The notes under the pieces are model-generated. The model made no database searches, was not told where the DNA came from, and worked only from the letters and a program-made list of their open reading frames with translations. Position numbers and translations under genes: made by a program. Positions 16,735-26,066 of a DNA stretch of 50,246 nt are shown here, one piece after another. Origin of the DNA: Pseudomonas sp. RIT-PI-r. Lineage in GTDB: Bacteria; Pseudomonadota; Gammaproteobacteria; Pseudomonadales; Pseudomonadaceae. How positions within the stretch are numbered: position 1 is the first letter of the stretch; every line of letters starts with the position of its first letter. The DNA is taken from positions 1-50,246 of the forward strand of contig NZ_LIGE01000045.1 of the NCBI RefSeq assembly GCF_001297015.1, written 5' to 3'.

Positions 16735-16977
16735 TCAGGCTTCGGGGTCGTCGAGTTCACGGGCGACGTTGATGGCGGGGGAATCCTTGTGCAGGTCGTC
16801 GGCCTTGGCGCGCAGGATCTGCCATTGCTCAAGGTCGATGGCGCCTTGGCCGAGCAGGTCGTCGGCGATGCGTTGCAGATCGAAGTAATGTGCGTCGGGG
16901 GATTGCTGCCAGTAGGTCTGGTCGTCGAACAGGCGCTGCCAGGAATTCAGGTCTGGGGGTTTCAGGTCGTCGCTCAT
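16735..16977 (-). CDS. Small acidic protein (80 residues), unknown function
   Basis: The start at 16977 is chosen for its ribosome site (CCGAGGATTAGCC). The protein reads MSDDLKPPDLNSWQRLFDDQ onward with two amphipathic helices (HYFDLQRIADDLLGQGAIDL; WQILRAKADDL). No family recognised, no signal peptide. It forms a two-gene unit with the hydrophilic protein downstream. A REP pair lies 66 bases before its start. Confidence 0.7.
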   Translation of the reverse strand: MSDDLKPPDLNSWQRLFDDQTYWQQSPDAHYFDLQRIADDLLGQGAIDLEQWQILRAKADDLHKDSPAINVARELDDPEA

Positions 16978-17042
16978 GGCTAATCCTCGGCAGATTTTTC
17001 TGTAGAGGACAACACACCAACCCAAGTTCAAACCGATCCATT

Positions 17043-17125
17043 GTAGGAGCTGCCGAAGGCTGCGATCTTTTGATTTTGCTTTTAAAAAACAAGATCAAAA
17101 GATCGCAGCCTTCGGCAGCTCCTAC
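17043..17125. repeat. Inverted REP pair (BIME-like), GTAGGAGCTGCCG type
   Basis: Arms of 32 bases, 17043-17074 and 17094-17125, are exact complements (GTAGGAGCTGCCGAAGGCTG...). The same type, with one changed inner base, occurs at 42548-42630. This is typical of chromosomal REP sequences of fluorescent pseudomonads. It lies just after the lipoprotein gene and may protect or end its mRNA. Confidence 0.93.
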
Positions 17126-17144
17126 GGGGATTCGTGGGTACCTT

Positions 17145-18212
17145 TCAGTACCCGGTCATTTCCAGATAGCCCTGGCCGGGATGGCTGCCGCTGATGTGCA
17201 CCGGGCCCTCCCAATACGGGATGCGCAGGTTCATCCAGGCATTGGGGTTGAGCGCGTCGAGGCTGATGTCGAGGTGTTTGTCGGGAATGCTGATCGACCA
17301 TTTCACCGGCATCGCCCGGCCGGCGACGTTGGCGGTGTCTTGCGGGGAGAGCCGGATCTGCGAACTGCGCAGGGTTTGCGTCTGGCCATCGGCGGCTATC
17401 CACGTGCCGGTGAGATACGGCACGCCGTCCTTCTGACGCATGCGATAGAGCATCACGTGTTCGCCGCTGTCCAGGTGCAGGGAAAACCAGTCCCAACCGG
17501 TTTGATTGGCGGTCAGCGGCTGGCTGCTCCATTCGCGATCGAGCCACGCGGGGCCGCTGACGGTGTAGCTCTGGCCGTCGATCTGCAATGTTCCGCTGGC
17601 CTGGAAAAACGGCTGACTGTAGTAATACGAAGCCTGACCTTCTTCGGATTTCTGGCTGAAACCCTTGTCCCCCTGCAACACCAATGGGCGGCTGGAAGTG
17701 AGGTGCAGTTGATAGGCGAAATCCTTGTCGCGCGCGCTGAGCTGCAGGTCGCTCAACGGATCCTGCGCCTGACTGGCAAAGCGCCAATCGTCGATCCACG
17801 CCTCGAACGGTGCCAGCCGCACGCCGGCCTGCCCCACGCCGCCCCGCGCATAACGTTCAGCGGCGTGATGCACCGACGCGGAGGTCACCGCCGCATGCCC
17901 CAGCCAGATCGTCTGATTGGCCCAGCCGGCCTGCTCCGCCAGCGGTTTCAGCGCACTGCGAAACAGAGTCCACTGCACGCCGAACTCGTTGCCCTGCGCG
18001 TCCTTCAGGTTGGCGGTGACGTACCACCACTCAATGCGAAAGCCATCGTGCGCGCCGTGATCCGCCGGAAAACTGAACACTCGCCCCGGCACCACCAGCG
18101 TAAACGCCAACGCCTGATCGCCCATCCCGGCGAAGCCTTTCTGCTCCGGCACCGATTGATCGCAACCACCGAGCAGCAACAAAACCATCAGCACAACGAG
18201 CTTAATCCTCAT
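17145..18212 (-). CDS. CrtC/AttH-like lipocalin-fold lipoprotein
   Basis: A 355-residue lipoprotein with signal peptide and lipobox LLLLGGC at the N-terminus. The mature part has the AttH/CrtC (hydroxyneurosporene synthase-like) pattern: FSFPADHGAHDGFRIEWWYV near residue 50-70, FGVQWTLFRSAL, YYYSQPFFQASG, the GPAWLDREWSS motif near 225 and WDWFSLHL. CrtC proteins hydrate carotenoid double bonds; AttH proteins have an unknown role, and nothing here suggests carotenoids. The ATG (18212) overlaps the end of the permease gene by 11 bases, so this is the third gene of an ABC-transporter operon and probably works with that transporter at the membrane. The start choice avoids a TTG two codons earlier. 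Confidence 0.88.
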   Translation of the reverse strand: MRIKLVVLMVLLLLGGCDQSVPEQKGFAGMGDQALAFTLVVPGRVFSFPADHGAHDGFRIEWWYVTANLKDAQGNEFGVQWTLFRSALKPLAEQAGWANQTIWLGHAAVTSASVHHAAERYARGGVGQAGVRLAPFEAWIDDWRFASQAQDPLSDLQLSARDKDFAYQLHLTSSRPLVLQGDKGFSQKSEEGQASYYYSQPFFQASGTLQIDGQSYTVSGPAWLDREWSSQPLTANQTGWDWFSLHLDSGEHVMLYRMRQKDGVPYLTGTWIAADGQTQTLRSSQIRLSPQDTANVAGRAMPVKWSISIPDKHLDISLDALNPNAWMNLRIPYWEGPVHISGSHPGQGYLEMTGY

Positions 18213-20670
18213 GGGCAAACGTCCTCAGCAGATCAGCCGGTTGCGTGCGATACAGCGAATACAGCGGCCATGCCGAAGCCAGTAACGTCGCCAACAACGC
18301 CAGCCCCATCAGTTGCAGCAATTGCCACGGGAACACCCGCAATGGCAGCCGCCAGCCAAACGCCTGCACATTGATCACCGCATCCAGGCACCACGCCAGC
18401 GCGATGCCCAGCGGCAACGCCAACACCAGCGTCAGCACTGCCAGCAGCCACGTCTGTCCCAGGTTGAGCAGCATCAACTGCCGTCGCGTCACGCCCAGCG
18501 CCCACAACGGTGCGAGTTGGCCGAGGCGACTCTGACTCTGGGTCAGCAGGCTGATAAACAGCGCCACGCCCGCCACCGCGAGGGTCAGACTGTTCAACGC
18601 TGCCGTCGCGGCAAAAGTGCGGTCGAACACCTGAACCGACCAGCCTTTGAGCCGTGCCTGATCGACGATGCGGCTGTCCTCCAACTGAAACCGTGCCTGC
18701 AATGCGCTCAGCAATGGCGGAATATGTTGCGGGTCGATGCGCAGGTTGAAGCGATTCGGCGTCAGTTGCGGCCAGCCGCGCAGCAGGTGATTGACGTTGG
18801 CGATCACGTGTCCCTTCGGGTTGCCGTAATCGGCGTAGATACCGACGATGCGTGGCGACCACGAGCCGTTCGGCGTGGGAATCGTCAGGTGTTCGCCGGC
18901 GTGCAGTTTCAGGCGTCGGGCGAGTTGCTCGCTGAGCATCACCGCATCATCCGTCGCCAGATGCCCCCACGGATCACCGCCGCTGGAATCGAGCAACGGC
19001 CAGTGCTGGCGATAATGTGCATGATCGATCACGCCGAACACCTCCGTCGGCCAACCCTGCAACGTCACCGACACCTGCCAGTTGGGCAGCACTGCCGCGA
19101 TGTTCGACTGCTGCTTGAGCCAGCTGTACATTTCCCGGGACTGCGCCGGGTTGGTCGGGTTGATGTACAGCTCGGCGCTCAGACGCTGTTCGAGCCAGTC
19201 ATCGAAGGTCTGACGAAAACCGGCCGTCATGCTGCCGGCGCCGATATTGGCGGCGAGGGCCAGCAGCAATGCCATCAATGCCAGACTCAATGCCGGCAAT
19301 TGCTGACGGCAATCGGCGAGAAACCACTGGCCGAGCACTGAGCGACTGCGCCCGAGCAACTGACTCAATATCGCACTGAGCAACACCGGCAGCGCCAACG
19401 CCGCGCCGAGTAGCAGCCCGGCCATCAACACGAAGCCGCTGGCCAGACTGTCGCCCCAGATCAAGGCCGCCAACGCAATCAATCCCAACCCCGCTGCCAG
19501 CCAACCCTGGCGCCGCAACCAACGCGCATATTGCTGATGCCAGGCTTGCGGATCGGCCACGGCCAACAACGGCAAACGCGCAGCACGCAATAGACTGTTG
19601 GCCCCAGCGAGCAAGGCGCCGAGCAGACTCAAGCCGATGCCACTGAACCACCACCAAGGGCTCAGACGCAACTGCCCCGCCACTTCCGCGCCGTACAAAC
19701 CGCGCAGGCTGGCGGCGACGTCCGGCAGCAGGACACTGGCCAACCAATAGCCGCTGATCACGCCGAATAGTCCGCCGACCAGTGCCAGCACACCCAGCTC
19801 AACGATCAAGCAGAAAATCAACATTTGCGCGCTGACCCCGCAGGCGCGCAGCGTGCGCAGCAAGCCGCGACGCTGTTCCAGCGCGAGGCCGATGGCGGCG
19901 TGGACGATGAACAATCCGACCAGAAACGAGAGAAAGCCCAAGGCATCCAGATTGAGGTGAAAGCTCTCGGTCAGGCGTGTCAGATTGTTTTCTTCGCCGC
20001 TGCTTTTGAGTTGCAACTGGCCTTTGAAGGAATCCGGCAGTTCACCTTGGAAACCCTTAGGTAACAATAGCCGCGACAGTTGCCCAGGTTGTTCGAGCAG
20101 TGTTTGCGCAACGCCGATGTCCACCAGCAAAACGCCCGGCGCCATGTCCTTTTGCACCAGCAACGGTGGCAACGACAGCCCATTCACGGTCTGCGGCGTG
20201 TCGCCTTCGTGCAGGTTGAGTGCCTGCAAGGTGTCCGGAGAAATCCACGTGCTGCCCGGCGGCGTGAAAAACTCGACAACACGCTCAATCGGCAGCGCCT
20301 GCCCGGCCACCGCCGAATCGGCGGGGAGCGACACCGGCTCAATGCCCATCAATTGCAGCCGCTGGTTTTCGTGATCCTTGAGCAGCAGGCGCCCCTGCAA
20401 CAGCGGCGACACCGGCCAGCCTTGAAGGCGCAAATCGACAAACCATTGCTGGGTGAACGTCGCGCCGCTTGGCGTGCTCAGACTGGCCTGCGGTTCGCCG
20501 CCGATCATCTGGCTGGCGCGGGCGTAGCTGTCACGGGCCTGACTGTTCAGTGCTTCGACGCCGGTGAGCAAACTGGTCGCCAGCCACAACCCGGTCAGCA
20601 CGCTGAAAAACTGCACCGGATGGCGCCGCCAATGGCTGAGCAGCGCGCGCAGTGTCTGACGAAAAACCAT
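18202..20670 (-). CDS. ABC transporter permease, FtsX/MacB-like, duplicated
   Basis: An 822-residue inner-membrane protein. One span near residues 15-40 is followed by a large periplasmic domain. Three spans with FtsX-type sequence lie at roughly 235-345 (FLVGLFIVHAAIGLALEQRR; LRTLRACGVSAQMLIF), further spans at about 390-470, a second periplasmic domain, and a final three-span FtsX block near 690-815 (LAPLWALGVTRRQLMLLNLG). This is the two-FtsX architecture of large lipid- or lipoprotein-handling permeases. ATG at 20670 overlaps the stop of the ATPase (TGATG); a GTG one codon earlier is possible. With the ATPase and the CrtC/AttH-like lipoprotein it forms a three-gene export or extraction system of unknown substrate. 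Confidence 0.92.
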   Translation of the reverse strand: MVFRQTLRALLSHWRRHPVQFFSVLTGLWLATSLLTGVEALNSQARDSYARASQMIGGEPQASLSTPSGATFTQQWFVDLRLQGWPVSPLLQGRLLLKDHENQRLQLMGIEPVSLPADSAVAGQALPIERVVEFFTPPGSTWISPDTLQALNLHEGDTPQTVNGLSLPPLLVQKDMAPGVLLVDIGVAQTLLEQPGQLSRLLLPKGFQGELPDSFKGQLQLKSSGEENNLTRLTESFHLNLDALGFLSFLVGLFIVHAAIGLALEQRRGLLRTLRACGVSAQMLIFCLIVELGVLALVGGLFGVISGYWLASVLLPDVAASLRGLYGAEVAGQLRLSPWWWFSGIGLSLLGALLAGANSLLRAARLPLLAVADPQAWHQQYARWLRRQGWLAAGLGLIALAALIWGDSLASGFVLMAGLLLGAALALPVLLSAILSQLLGRSRSVLGQWFLADCRQQLPALSLALMALLLALAANIGAGSMTAGFRQTFDDWLEQRLSAELYINPTNPAQSREMYSWLKQQSNIAAVLPNWQVSVTLQGWPTEVFGVIDHAHYRQHWPLLDSSGGDPWGHLATDDAVMLSEQLARRLKLHAGEHLTIPTPNGSWSPRIVGIYADYGNPKGHVIANVNHLLRGWPQLTPNRFNLRIDPQHIPPLLSALQARFQLEDSRIVDQARLKGWSVQVFDRTFAATAALNSLTLAVAGVALFISLLTQSQSRLGQLAPLWALGVTRRQLMLLNLGQTWLLAVLTLVLALPLGIALAWCLDAVINVQAFGWRLPLRVFPWQLLQLMGLALLATLLASAWPLYSLYRTQPADLLRTFAHED

Positions 20671-21323
20671 CACGTCAGCCGCCCTTTGGATAGCACCACA
20701 CGCTGAGCCAATTGCGCCGCGACCCGCTGACTGTGAGTAACCATCAACAACGTGGTGGGCGTGTCGTCGAGCAATTCCAGCAACAAGCGCAGCACTTCAT
20801 CACTGGTCGCCTCATCGAGGCTACCGGTGGGCTCATCGGCCAATAGCAATTTCGGCTGCGATGCCAATGCCCGGCCCAATGCGACCCGCTGCTGCTGACC
20901 ACCGGAAAGTTGCTCGGGATAGCGCTTGAGCAAATCGCCGAGCCCCAGACGCTGCACCAGGTGCGCCTGCCAACGCGGCTCATGCCGTCCGGCCAGACGC
21001 GCCTGAAACGCCAGGTTGTCCTCCACACGCAGACTGCCGATCAGGTTGAACTGCTGGAACACCAGACCGATTTCTGTGCGCCGCCAATTCGCCAGTTGCG
21101 CCTCGTTCATCGCCTCCAGCCGATGCTCGCCGCTGCGGATGCTGCCGCTGTCGACTTTGTCGAGACCGGCCACCAGGTGCAGCAACGTGCTTTTGCCACT
21201 GCCGGATTCGCCCATCAGCGCCAGACTGCTGCCGGATTCGAGCGTCAGGTCGATGCCTTGCAGCACCGGCAATGGGCCTTGCGGGGTGAGATAGCTTTTG
21301 AAGACATTTTCAACACGAAGCAT
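20670..21323 (-). CDS. ABC transporter ATP-binding protein (LolD/MacB type)
   Basis: A 217-residue ATPase with Walker A GESGSGKST (residues 37-45), Q-loop VFQQFNLIGSL, signature LSGGQQQR, Walker B LLLADEPTGSLDE and the H-loop VTHS. This is the LolD/MacB subgroup, which pairs with FtsX-like permeases. The start at 21323 has an AGGTGG ribosome site and gives the standard length. It is the first gene of the operon with the permease and the lipoprotein; its promoter should lie between 21324 and the REP pair at 21486. Confidence 0.95.
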   Translation of the reverse strand: MLRVENVFKSYLTPQGPLPVLQGIDLTLESGSSLALMGESGSGKSTLLHLVAGLDKVDSGSIRSGEHRLEAMNEAQLANWRRTEIGLVFQQFNLIGSLRVEDNLAFQARLAGRHEPRWQAHLVQRLGLGDLLKRYPEQLSGGQQQRVALGRALASQPKLLLADEPTGSLDEATSDEVLRLLLELLDDTPTTLLMVTHSQRVAAQLAQRVVLSKGRLT

Positions 21324-21485
21324 GCCGCCACCTGATCGGTCAGTGTGGGGCAAGGATAGCGGATGGCGGTGACCGCTCGGAATCTTGCGGTGAATTGAAC
21401 GTTGAGTTTGTTGCAGGTAGGGCATGCGTCCGAAAGCTTGGCGGGATCGGAAGCAAACGCAAAAATTCAATGAACCTCACACCGC

Positions 21486-21552
21486 CATCGCGAGCAGGCT
21501 CACTCCTACTTTTGGAATCCATTCCCCTGTAGGAGTGAGCCTGCTCGCGATG
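21486..21552. repeat. Inverted REP pair, CGCGAGCAGGCTCACTCCTAC type
   Basis: Arms 21486-21509 and 21529-21552, 24 bases each, exact complements (CATCGCGAGCAGGCTCACTC... and ...GAGTGAGCCTGCTCGCGATG). It lies after the sulfatase-like gene and before the ABC operon. The same type recurs at 41569 and 43379. Confidence 0.93.
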
Positions 21553-21576
21553 AGGTCTGCGGATTCCCTCCAAAAC

Positions 21577-23274
21577 TCATTGCCCCGCCGCCACACTCGC
21601 TGGCGCCTGCGTCGGCGTGACAATACTGCCCAGATCAATGTGCTTCCATTCAGGCTTGGCCCCGAGCCGCGCATTGAAGCGGTAGTTGAAGGTAAATTCA
21701 TCCGCCGTCGCGACACTCAGTGGCTTGCCATAAACAGCCTCGATCCCCGCCAGGTCATAGCCCATCAACTGCAACAGCGTCGGAAAGATGTTGTAGTGGC
21801 TGGAGCGATCCTTGTTCGCCGCCAGTTGCGCCGACCAGTCCAGCGTCTTCAACTGGCTGCCCTGGATCACCACTAGCGGAACCAGCCCTTCCTCCTCGAC
21901 CGGGTCGCCGCCGCAATGGGTATTCAATCCAGGATTGCCGCGCTCATGCAGATCCTGACCGTGATCGGAGGTGTAGATCAGCGACGCGTTATTCAGATTG
22001 CCCTGAGCGAAAACCCGCGAGAAAAACTCGCCGACATTCCATAACACCGTGTTCTTGTAGGCGTTGCGATACAGCACCCAATCATCTGGCTGACCATTGA
22101 AACCGTTGCGTTCGCCGGTATCGGCCACCTCGGTGAACTGCCCGCGCGGCAAGGTCGGACGGTAGGCCATGAACGCATCCGGGTATTTGTCGTGCACCGG
22201 GAAGTGCGCGCCGACTTTGTTGATCACCACCAGCTCCGACTTGTCGTCGTTGAGCAATTCGATGAGTTTCGCCGCTGCCGCCATGTCGCGATCGCGCACG
22301 CTGGTCTGGTCGAATTGCACAAACTCGTCGATGTCCTTTTTCTCGGTTTCGGTCATCAGGTTCTGCAGATTGCCGGCGGTGCGCTGGGCGTCGATGTACA
22401 CGGTGCGCAGCCCAGCCTTTTTTGCGTACTGCCAGATCGACGGCAGCGTGCTGTTGATGCGCATGTAATCGGCGCGGGTGCCGCCGTAGCGCAGGGTTAC
22501 GTTGGTGTCTGCGCTGCAATTGGCGATGGACGCCGCGTAGCCGTAATTGAAGATATCGACGCCGGGACGCGCCTGTTTGAGGTTGCTGTGCACACCGAAC
22601 GGCGCGTTGATGTCCAGATAATTGCCGGAGATGCTCTCGTCGATGATCAGCACGATGTCGTGATCGACGGCTTGAGTGTTACGCGACAGCGTCACTGGTT
22701 CGCGCGGGCCGACGGTGTTGTGCAGCGCTTCATAGGCAAACAGGTTCAGATAGGCCAGCGGCGTGTACATGATCGGCAGGCCCCGCGCCCCCTCACCCGC
22801 ACGCAAAAACAGCACGGCACTGAGCAGCAGCACACCACACAGTGGCGCCGCCACACGCAAAGCGTTGGGAATCGCCAGCCCGTGGCGGGGTTTCAGGCCG
22901 ATGCCGAACAGCAACAGCAAACCGCTGAGCACGCCACGCAAGAGCGCGTCCCGGTACTGGTACGCCGCTTCCTGGATGAAACCGCCGGAGTAAACCAATG
23001 ACACGAAACCGCTGTAGGTCAGGTAGTCCGCCGTGACCCGGGTATAAACATCGAAAAACACTGCCGAGACAAACATTGCCAATGCGAACACGTGGCGAAT
23101 GAGAGCTTGCCTTATATACGCCATTAGATATAACGCAAAAGTAAGCGCCAAAAACATCGCGCCAAAAAGAAGTACAGCAAAACCGAAGCCGATAGCATTT
23201 AACCGATCAATGTAATATTCGGAATAAATCAACAAATAAACAATTAAGAACAATTCTTTGGCATATCTGAACAT
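21577..23274 (-). CDS. Membrane sulfatase-like / phosphoethanolamine transferase-like enzyme
   Basis: A 565-residue protein. Five hydrophobic segments in residues 1-165 form the membrane part (LFLIVYLLIYSEYYIDR; FAVLLFGAMFLALTFALYLM; ALAMFVSAVFF; GVLSGLLLLFGIGL; AAPLCGVLLLSAVLFL). The periplasmic alkaline-phosphatase-fold domain starts near VDHDIVLIIDESISGNYLDI. The metal and catalytic blocks seen are the DES near 215, ANCSADTNVTLRYGG near 253 and SLIYTSDHGQDLHERG near 450. The family includes enzymes that add phosphoethanolamine or phosphoglycerol to lipid A or glycans. No substrate can be assigned from sequence, and this is not evidence for polymyxin resistance. Monocistronic; its 3' end carries a REP pair. 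Confidence 0.87.
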   Translation of the reverse strand: MFRYAKELFLIVYLLIYSEYYIDRLNAIGFGFAVLLFGAMFLALTFALYLMAYIRQALIRHVFALAMFVSAVFFDVYTRVTADYLTYSGFVSLVYSGGFIQEAAYQYRDALLRGVLSGLLLLFGIGLKPRHGLAIPNALRVAAPLCGVLLLSAVLFLRAGEGARGLPIMYTPLAYLNLFAYEALHNTVGPREPVTLSRNTQAVDHDIVLIIDESISGNYLDINAPFGVHSNLKQARPGVDIFNYGYAASIANCSADTNVTLRYGGTRADYMRINSTLPSIWQYAKKAGLRTVYIDAQRTAGNLQNLMTETEKKDIDEFVQFDQTSVRDRDMAAAAKLIELLNDDKSELVVINKVGAHFPVHDKYPDAFMAYRPTLPRGQFTEVADTGERNGFNGQPDDWVLYRNAYKNTVLWNVGEFFSRVFAQGNLNNASLIYTSDHGQDLHERGNPGLNTHCGGDPVEEEGLVPLVVIQGSQLKTLDWSAQLAANKDRSSHYNIFPTLLQLMGYDLAGIEAVYGKPLSVATADEFTFNYRFNARLGAKPEWKHIDLGSIVTPTQAPASVAAGQ

Positions 23275-23661
23275 GGCGATACCGATCGGGCAAAACGGCA
23301 GGGAGTCAAAGGTTTGTCAGTCAGAACCTGACACTAGCACCCGGCCATCAAAGCGCAAGAATTGACTGTTTTTTATAGAAAGCGTCAAAAAAACGGTGAC
23401 TCAAATCTGACATAACCAAGACGCTACAAGCCTTTAAATTAGCGGCTTACGACCGTTTATCGCATATTTGAAATCTGAACAAATCTGCACGAAAGCAACA
23501 AATTCAATCGCAGCAATGACTTGATGGCCAATCGCCAAAAAATGCTCAAGTGTTATACAGATGCAACATGTCATTTTGCTGACACGCTTTTCAAACGCTG
23601 CGCTATACCCCTTTAACTATCTAATTCCGTAGTTAACTTTTGGTGTTACTGAGGTGCGCAG
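23275..23661. other. 387-base intergenic region upstream of the exopolysaccharide operon
   Basis: A divergent, AT-rich region between the sulfatase-like gene and the polysaccharide operon. No gene is seen on either strand. It holds at least one sigma-70-like promoter candidate and probably sites for regulators of matrix production. Long untranslated leader DNA of this kind before such operons often carries regulation; no known riboswitch is recognised. Confidence 0.6.
23579..23609 (+). promoter_or_regulatory. Candidate sigma-70 promoter of the exopolysaccharide operon
   Basis: CTGACA (23579-23584, five of six of TTGACA) and TATACC (23604-23609) with a 19-base spacer, ending 52 bases before the first ATG. 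An alternative is the extended -10 TGTTATACA at 23551-23559. The spacer is one to two bases longer than ideal, so this is tentative. Confidence 0.35.
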
Positions 23662-25014
23662 ATGGACGTGAGCGTATTTGGCACTGGCTATGTCGGACTT
23701 ATACAAGCCGCCGCACTTGCAGATGTCGGTCATCGCGTTTTATGCGTGGACATTGACCCCAACAAAATTAAACAACTGCAACAAGCAGTGCCGCCAATTA
23801 GCGAGCCAGGTTTATCCAGCACGCTTGAGGAAAACATCAAGGCCGGCCGTCTGCTGTTCAGCACCCAGGCCAGCGACGCCGTCGAGCATGCCGAGCTGAT
23901 TTTCATCGCCGTCGGCACCCCGGCCGATGAGGATGGCTCCGCCGACCTCAGCCACGTGCTCAACGTCGCCCGGCAAATTGCTTCGTACATGGAAGCTGAC
24001 CGCACCCTGATCATCAAATCCACGGTGCCAGTGGGCACGGCCGATCAGGTGTTGGCCACCGCCAACAGCGAATTGCTGCGTCGCGGCAAGACTGATCTGC
24101 AAGTGCGGGTAGTGTCCAACCCGGAATTCCTCAAGGAAGGCAGCGCCCTCGCCGACTGTATGCGCCCTGACCGGATCATCGTCGGCACTCACGATGACGC
24201 AGCCCGCGAACAGATGAGCGAGTTGTACGCGCCGTTCTGCCGCAACCACGAAAAAATCATGTTCATGGACAACCGCAGCGCCGAGCTGACCAAGTACGCC
24301 GCCAACGCGATGCTCGCCACCCGCATCAGTTTCATGAACGAGTTGGCCAATCTCACCGAACTGCTCGGTGCCGACATCGAAGCGGTACGCAAAGGCATCG
24401 GCTCTGATCCGCGCATCGGTTACCACTTCATCTATCCGGGCTGCGGCTTTGGTGGATCGTGCTTTCCCAAGGATCTGCGCGCGCTGCTGCACACCGCCGA
24501 ACACAACGGTATGCCGCTGAAACTGCTGCGCAGTGTCACCGACGTCAACGACCTGCAGCGGCACATCCTGTTCAGCAAACTCAAAGCACAGTTCCCGCAA
24601 GGCCTGGCTGGCAAGTCCATCGCGATTTGGGGCCTGGCGTTCAAACCGAATACCGATGACATGCGCGAAGCGCCTAGCCGTTATCTGATGGATGCGCTGT
24701 GGGCCGAAGGCGCCAGCGTGCAGGCCTACGACCCGGAAGCCATGTCCGAATGCCGGCGCATCTATGGTTATCGCAACGACCTGCACCTGTGCGCCACCCG
24801 CGACGACACCCTGGAAGACGCCGATGCGCTGGTGATCTGCACCGAGTGGAAAAACTTCCGCGTGGTCGATTTCGAGTTGCTCGCCGAAAAGCTGCGCTCA
24901 AAGGTCATCATCGACGGTCGCAACCTCTACAACCCGGAACAAGTGGCGGCCGCCGGCCTGCATTACAGCGGCATCGGTCTGCGCCACATTGCCCCAGAAG
25001 GGCTGCGGCCATGA
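23662..25014 (+). CDS. UDP-glucose 6-dehydrogenase
   Basis: A 450-residue NAD-dependent enzyme that oxidises UDP-glucose to UDP-glucuronate. It has the N-terminal Rossmann motif VSVFGTGYVGLIQAAAL, the VDIDPNKIKQL strand, the FIAVGTPADEDG block, the substrate-domain PEFLKEGSALADCMRPDRII and the catalytic Cys in YPGCGFGGSCFPKDLRAL near residue 260. A C-terminal Rossmann half begins IAIWGLAFKPNTDDMREAPS. The catalytic context is closer to UDP-glucose than GDP-mannose dehydrogenases. First gene of the operon, with ribosome site TGAGGTGCGCAG. Its product feeds the epimerase encoded next, so the polymer probably contains uronic acid. Confidence 0.93.
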   Translation: MDVSVFGTGYVGLIQAAALADVGHRVLCVDIDPNKIKQLQQAVPPISEPGLSSTLEENIKAGRLLFSTQASDAVEHAELIFIAVGTPADEDGSADLSHVLNVARQIASYMEADRTLIIKSTVPVGTADQVLATANSELLRRGKTDLQVRVVSNPEFLKEGSALADCMRPDRIIVGTHDDAAREQMSELYAPFCRNHEKIMFMDNRSAELTKYAANAMLATRISFMNELANLTELLGADIEAVRKGIGSDPRIGYHFIYPGCGFGGSCFPKDLRALLHTAEHNGMPLKLLRSVTDVNDLQRHILFSKLKAQFPQGLAGKSIAIWGLAFKPNTDDMREAPSRYLMDALWAEGASVQAYDPEAMSECRRIYGYRNDLHLCATRDDTLEDADALVICTEWKNFRVVDFELLAEKLRSKVIIDGRNLYNPEQVAAAGLHYSGIGLRHIAPEGLRP

Positions 25015-26048
25015 AGGTGCTGGTCACCGGTGCGGCCGGTTTCATTGGTGCCCATTGCGTGTTGCGGTTGCTGCGCGACGGCCACTCGGTAGTCGGTCTG
25101 GACAACTTCAACGGCTACTACGACCCGCAACTCAAGCACGACCGCGTGCAGTGGGTGCGTGAGCAGGCCGGCGATTTCCAGCTCGCGACGGTTGACCTGG
25201 CCGATGCCCCGGCCATCGAAGCGCTGTTTGTCCGCGAACGCCCACAAGTGGTGATCCACCTCGCCGCGCAAGCCGGGGTGCGTTACTCGCTGGACAACCC
25301 ACGGGCCTATCTGGACAGCAACCTCAACGGTTTCCTCAACATTCTCGAGAGCTGCCGGCATCACCCGGTCGAGCATCTGATCTACGCCTCGTCGAGTTCG
25401 GTCTACGGCGCCAACCAGCACACGCCATACTCGGTGAAGGACGGCGTCAATCACCCGCTGTCGCTGTACGCCGCCACTAAAAAAGCCAACGAGCTGATGG
25501 CGCACAGTTACAGCCATCTGTTCGGCATTCCCTGCACCGGCCTGCGCTTTTTCACCGTGTACGGGCCGTGGGGCCGGCCAGACATGTCGCCGATCCAGTT
25601 CGCCCGGGCGATCAGCGAAGGCACGCCGCTGAAGCTGTTCAATTATGGCGAGCACCAGCGCGACTTCACCTACATCGACGACATCATCGAAAGCATCGCC
25701 CGCCTCATCGAGCAGCCACCGCAGGTCAATCCGCAGTGGGATCGCGAGCAGCCCGACCCGGCCAGCAGCATGGCGCCGTGGCGCCTGTTCAATATCGGTG
25801 GGCAGCACCCGGTCGAGCTGAAAACCTATCTGGCGCTGCTGGAAAAACACCTCGGTCAGACCGCCATTGTCGAGTTGCTGCCGCTGCAACCGGGCGACGT
25901 GCTCAACACTTGCGCCGAGGCCAGCGATCTGGCCCAGGCCACCGGATTTCAGCCCCGGATAGAGCTGGATGAGGGACTCGGGCGCTTTATCGCCTGGTTC
26001 CGCGACTACTACCCCACTGCCTATCGCCCACGCGCCGTTCGCGGCTGA
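25011..26048 (+). CDS. NAD-dependent epimerase, UDP-glucuronate 4-epimerase-like
   Basis: A 345-residue SDR-family enzyme: Rossmann GAAGFIGAHCV, the NFNGYYDP segment typical of glucuronate epimerases, HLAAQAGVRYS, the YASSSSVYG strand with its catalytic Ser, the YAATKKANE catalytic Tyr-x-x-x-Lys, and RFFTVYGPWGRPDM. It would convert UDP-glucuronate to UDP-galacturonate. ATG 25011 overlaps the stop of the dehydrogenase (ATGA). A frame opening earlier at 24699 is an overlap with the dehydrogenase and is not used. The combination of the two enzymes is a common uronic-acid precursor route. Confidence 0.9.
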   Translation: MKVLVTGAAGFIGAHCVLRLLRDGHSVVGLDNFNGYYDPQLKHDRVQWVREQAGDFQLATVDLADAPAIEALFVRERPQVVIHLAAQAGVRYSLDNPRAYLDSNLNGFLNILESCRHHPVEHLIYASSSSVYGANQHTPYSVKDGVNHPLSLYAATKKANELMAHSYSHLFGIPCTGLRFFTVYGPWGRPDMSPIQFARAISEGTPLKLFNYGEHQRDFTYIDDIIESIARLIEQPPQVNPQWDREQPDPASSMAPWRLFNIGGQHPVELKTYLALLEKHLGQTAIVELLPLQPGDVLNTCAEASDLAQATGFQPRIELDEGLGRFIAWFRDYYPTAYRPRAVRG

Positions 26049-26066
26049 ATTCATGTGGAGGACTCC

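Noticed and set aside
21577..23274. Calling the sulfatase-like enzyme a polymyxin-resistance EptA
   Set aside because: The catalytic blocks differ from EptA and the substrate cannot be told from sequence.
23662..25014. Reading the dehydrogenase as AlgD of alginate synthesis
   Set aside because: The sequence around the catalytic Cys and the N-terminus fit UDP-glucose dehydrogenase, an epimerase follows, and none of the alginate polymerase genes are present.
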